DNA of 64,000 nt from the NCBI GenBank assembly GCA_036244855.1, contig BQKZ01000315.1, positions 106,055 to 170,054 of the forward strand, in the 5' to 3' direction. Position 1 is the first letter of the stretch. Each line of letters opens with the position of its first letter. Positions 61,201 to 64,000 of this stretch are shown here, piece by piece. A program made the translations under genes and the position numbers. This stretch comes from Temnopleurus reevesii (Eukaryota > Echinodermata > Echinoidea > Temnopleuroida > Temnopleuridae). The notes beneath the pieces were generated by a model. It was not told the origin of the DNA. It was given only the letters and a program-made list of their open reading frames with translations, and made no database searches.

Positions 61201-62200
61201 CAGCATTACTTAGGCATCAATGTATTCTTGCCTTCAATTACAATCATTTATGTCTTCATCCAAAGAATGGTGGTCAGACGGATATTTTGTGAGCTAATGC
61301 TCTCGTAATTCTAAATGCTAAACTATTAATCATCATGAGCATGTTTCCAACAACTTTTATCATCAAAATGAGAAACTAAGCATGAGATAAATGGTGGGAG
61401 GTAATTTATTCATCTTGAAATGGTTTGTGGTCAGCTGGAAAATTGTTAATACCTGACCATAGCTTATAAAGTCACGAATTCATAGTCTACATCAATTTAT
61501 GCAAATCCACAATGAGGAGCCTACACTGTGAGCAGATGAGACAAAGGAATAGGACAAAGTAAACAACTTCATTTCAACTTTCACTGTAACTTCATGGTCA
61601 TCAAAGAAAATACTTTCCCCGTTTGTTGACTGAACAGGTGCACCACCTGTTTGACATTTCTCTGCAAAATAAGAGGGAGACGCCATGGTGTAGTGGTCAT
61701 GACTCTCGCCTTTCAACCAGAGGGTCGTATCTTCGAGTCCCACCCATGGTGTTAATTTCCTTTCCTTAATTTCCACATTGTGCTGCACTCAACCCAGGTG
61801 AGGTGAATGGGTACCTGGTAGGAATATTTATTCCTTGAAACGCCAAGTGCGCTAATGAAGTGGCTGCCAGGCTAAACCCAGGGTAATAATGGTGCAATCG
61901 TAGAGCGCTTAGAGAATTCTTCATCAAGAGTTGATAAGCGCTATATAAAAGCCATTCATTACTATTATACTTCTTTTGTGTGCATCTTGCTATTAAGAAT
62001 GCTTCAATGGAAGCTGTTTGCTTTGTCTAAATCTTGTTCCCTTCTGCTCATAGTGCTACTTAGTAAGTTGGAGATACTACACCTTTTACACCAAGCTCTG
62101 GTAGAATAAGCTGTCTGCTGTATCTCTTGATACTGGCTTTATCAAGTTGGGTAATTCTTGAACATCCACAAGTGTCACTGCTAGCAGAGTCTTCATCCAT
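53602..62200 (-). CDS. MOCS3: MOCS3/UBA4: adenylyltransferase and sulfurtransferase
   Basis: E1-like enzyme that adenylates then thiocarboxylates URM1 and MOCS2A, for tRNA wobble thiolation and molybdopterin synthesis (cytosol). Eleven minus-strand coding exons: 62200-62083, 60995-60903, 59850-59730, 59332-59258, 58477-58360, 57568-57460, 56814-56752, 55870-55707, 54971-54821, 54421-54323, 53753-53602 (TAA). They total 1263 nt, 420 residues, with all phases matching. ThiF domain: [16 protein letters not shown] (26-41), ATP loop GAGGLGCP (53-60), NLHRQ with Arg88, DCTDN, zinc pairs CYRC (186-189) and CVVC (261-264), Cys203 in ETVTNC. Rhodanese domain: [20 protein letters not shown] (318-337) and active-site CRRGND with Cys375. 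The start is GCCATGG after an in-frame TAG; the human protein has about 40 more N-terminal residues, so an upstream exon through the AG at 62212 is possible. Exons 4 and 5 are joined by an AT-AC intron. Confidence 0.95.
54972..55706 (-). repeat. MOCS3 intron with long (GAT)n microsatellite
   Basis: Plus-strand GAT/GAC/GAA triplets run from about 55065 to 55300, with a second tract at 55400-55490. Poly-Met and poly-Asp open frames there are products of the repeat. Confidence 0.95.
58478..59257 (-). other. U12-type AT-AC intron of MOCS3
   Basis: Read on the minus strand the intron begins ATATCCTTTT and ends CAC-AC, with TTCCTTAAT about 13 bases before the 3' end. These match the U12 donor consensus ATATCCTT, branch point TTCCTTRAY and AC acceptor. 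Using these borders gives ...IIKQ|YDMVLDC..., which is exactly the MOCS3 order; no GT donor or AG acceptor lies near either border, and an in-frame TGA sits just upstream of the acceptor. Length 780 bp. Confidence 0.9.
58990..59252 (+). mobile_element. tRNA-derived SINE, diverged copy, inside the U12 intron
   Basis: TGGTGTAGTGG (A box-like) near 59000 and AGTTTGAGTCCC (B box-like) near 59046 mark a tRNA-like head followed by ATGGCGTTAAT as in the copy at 61676. The presumed tail (ACTATATAAAAA) ends within a few bases of the U12 donor of MOCS3. Confidence 0.7.
61676..61962 (+). mobile_element. tRNA-derived SINE
   Basis: Head CCATGGTGTAGTGGTCATGA (A box) and CTTCGAGTCCCA (B box), then a body with GTACCTGGTAGGAAT and a tail TAGAGCGCTTAGAG..ATAAGCGCTATATAAAA. 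This body and GCGCTATATAAA tail are typical of SINEs of marine invertebrates. Lies in MOCS3 intron 1, antisense to the gene. Confidence 0.85.
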
Positions 62201-64000
62201 GGCTTCCGTCTATATTGGCATTCAAATATAGAAAGGGGATAACTCATATTGCAGTCATTTGAAAACAAAAGTTATTGAAACATATAGATCAGTTTTGGGA
62301 GAGATGGAGCTTCAAATAATTAACTGCTTTCTGAGCTGTAGTACATGCAGTTTTCCAATAGCAAATTAGAGCACATCTATGGTTTGTTTGAAGAAAAAAA
62401 TTGAGCCAGAAATGGCATAGTACATCATCTCACATGCAAAATGAATGTGAATTCCCAGTCCACAAACAATACTACCGTACGCTCCTGTCACTTTGTTCCC
62501 ATGTCCGCAGGCGGTAAAGTAGGAATAACTGTCAATTGGCATTTGACAAATACATCTATAGGCCAGAATGTGTGCGAAAATCTTCTCCGAATTTTGTAAA
62601 CAGTAATATTTTATATGTATGTAAAGCAATTTGTGAATACGTGACCCACTTGTTTCACATCAATTACTGCATCCTGATCACAACAAATCTATACTCTTAA
62701 ATTGAAAAAAAAAAAACAGTGTATATTCTGGCATTTTTCTCCCATCAAGGAAGCCTTTTGATGTTTTCTTCAGTTTATTTGAAAACTCGCACAAATCTTC
62801 AGAAGTTCAGAATTCCACATTCAATGAAGAGTTTTGCATATAAAACTAAGTTGCCCACCTTGGCAAACCCAGAGAATAATGGCCTGATGGCATGCACGTA
62901 TCACAAATACATTGCAAACATCGGCAGCAGAAGTCCAAAAGACATAGGCCTACAGGTAACATCAACACAAGACAAGTCCAAAAGAAAGTTTAATAAAATC
63001 ATATGCACAGAATAATGGGTTTAAATGTTATTTTCTTTTCCCTGCTTCCATTTTTCAAGAAATTCATTGACAGTTTAATCAATTTCTATGTTAAAAAGTG
63101 TTAACTTGTGCCTCTTTGCCGCATGCTGTTGACATGCAAAAATAGCCGGGTTTACTAATAGACGCACATTTTATGCATACCTTTAACACAAAGGTTGTTC
63201 TTGACAACCCTAAAGCTTGCCCGGGGCTTGTCCGACATAGCAACAAGTAATGTATGCAAACTGAATTCCAAGTATTGTAGTCTTATTGTTATCAAACGGT
63301 TTAAGGAATACCACGTAACTACGTCCAGTGGCAAGAAAATCACATAAATTTCCATATAAGTAAACCTGCCTATTGAATACAGCGTGCATATCTGGCCCCT
63401 ATTCTCCAGGTTTACCACCACCTTTTGATAAAATATCAGGAGACAAATATGAGAGCTGAGTCAGTCGAAAACATCAATATGGTGGGAAAGACATACAGCA
63501 TGTTGTAGGTATGGGCATGGTGTTCGAGTTAGCACATTTGCTATGAGGTCAACACAATGATGTTGCTAGAAAGTTGTTATTGATTGCAAGTTGCACTTGA
63601 TCAGCAAAACATGACATTCTTTCAGGTATGATTCAATTTGCAACTTATACAGTTCAATTAAAATCTACACAACATATCATAATTATGGCTAAATCGTGTT
63701 ATCTGTCACCATCATCCTTTCGTGTCGCTGTCTGTGCGTAGATTTTGTGTACAAACCAATGTGAGAGGCTACATATATCTGTCGCCAGCAATGACGAAAC
63801 AGGCGGCAGTGAATGGAGAGGTGACAGATAAGAAGATAATGCCATAATCATGGCTTAATCGTTGTTTAGGTCCCCTGCATTCACTTTGCACAGTATAGGC
63901 TATACTATATAACTATAGCTTTCTTCAGTACACGCCGGCAGTGGGGACCTCAAAATCAAATGGCTCAATCCACCGCGATTTTCAGTCAGACTTGTGTGTA
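62201..64000. other. Upstream side of MOCS3
   Basis: Presumed 5'UTR/intron and promoter of MOCS3. A pyrimidine-rich acceptor-like AG lies at about 62212. I could not find a coiled-coil-coding first exon. No other gene or clear repeat was seen. Confidence 0.4.

Noticed and set aside
61676..61760. Possible tRNA gene
   Set aside because: A and B box-like sequences are present, but the body and GCGCTATATAAA tail identify a SINE, and the stems do not close cleanly.

Overview
This is eukaryotic nuclear DNA: AT-rich, low gene density, short spliced exons with GT-AG borders, long introns, assembly gaps, and many transposon remnants. The mix of tRNA-derived SINEs, TTAA-flanked MITEs, Tx1/L1-like and CR1-like LINEs and Ty3/Gypsy debris, together with the form of the gene orthologues, points to a marine invertebrate. 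An echinoderm such as a sea urchin is the best guess, but this is inferred from style and no marker proves it.

Three host genes can be supported. (1) The 5' end of an MSK1/2-type kinase gene (RPS6KA4/5 family) lies on the minus strand. Coding exon 1 is 10466-10520 and exon 2 is 2212-2283; the rest lies left of the window. Its 8.2-kb first intron is full of small inverted-repeat elements. (2) A two-exon plus-strand gene (14549-14797 and 16161-16379) encodes a 155-residue PH-domain protein ending in a CaaX-like CVLQ. (3) A full-length MOCS3/UBA4 gene on the minus strand (62200 down to 53602) has eleven coding exons giving 420 residues, with the E1-like ThiF domain and the C-terminal rhodanese domain both complete. 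One of its introns (58478-59257) has AT-AC ends with near-perfect U12 donor and branch-point motifs. This is the most interesting single observation in the window.

The middle (about 24-52 kb) is a transposon graveyard. It holds LINE ORF1-like and RT-tail fragments (26.6-28.8 kb), two interleaved duplicated blocks (28.9-36.4 kb), and a 2.1-kb TIR element with a 6-bp target duplication and an internal satellite (33.3-35.5 kb). It also holds a 611-bp tandem duplication (37.5-38.7 kb), a Tc1-like transposase relic (39.4-39.9 kb), a cluster of same-strand Gypsy protease/RT/RNase H fragments (41.7-51.8 kb), and a nearly intact Tx1/L1-like LINE RT ORF (44.75-46.8 kb). Two N gaps (13090-13234 and 34325-35283) and three single Ns (31249, 42555, 44266) interrupt the assembly; the single Ns fall exactly where unrelated repeats are joined.

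The three genes show no operon-like or pathway link. MSK is a nuclear stress/MAPK-activated kinase. The PH-CaaX protein is probably a peripheral membrane protein. MOCS3 activates URM1 and MOCS2A for tRNA thiolation and molybdopterin synthesis. The rest of the window is intron, UTR or repeat.
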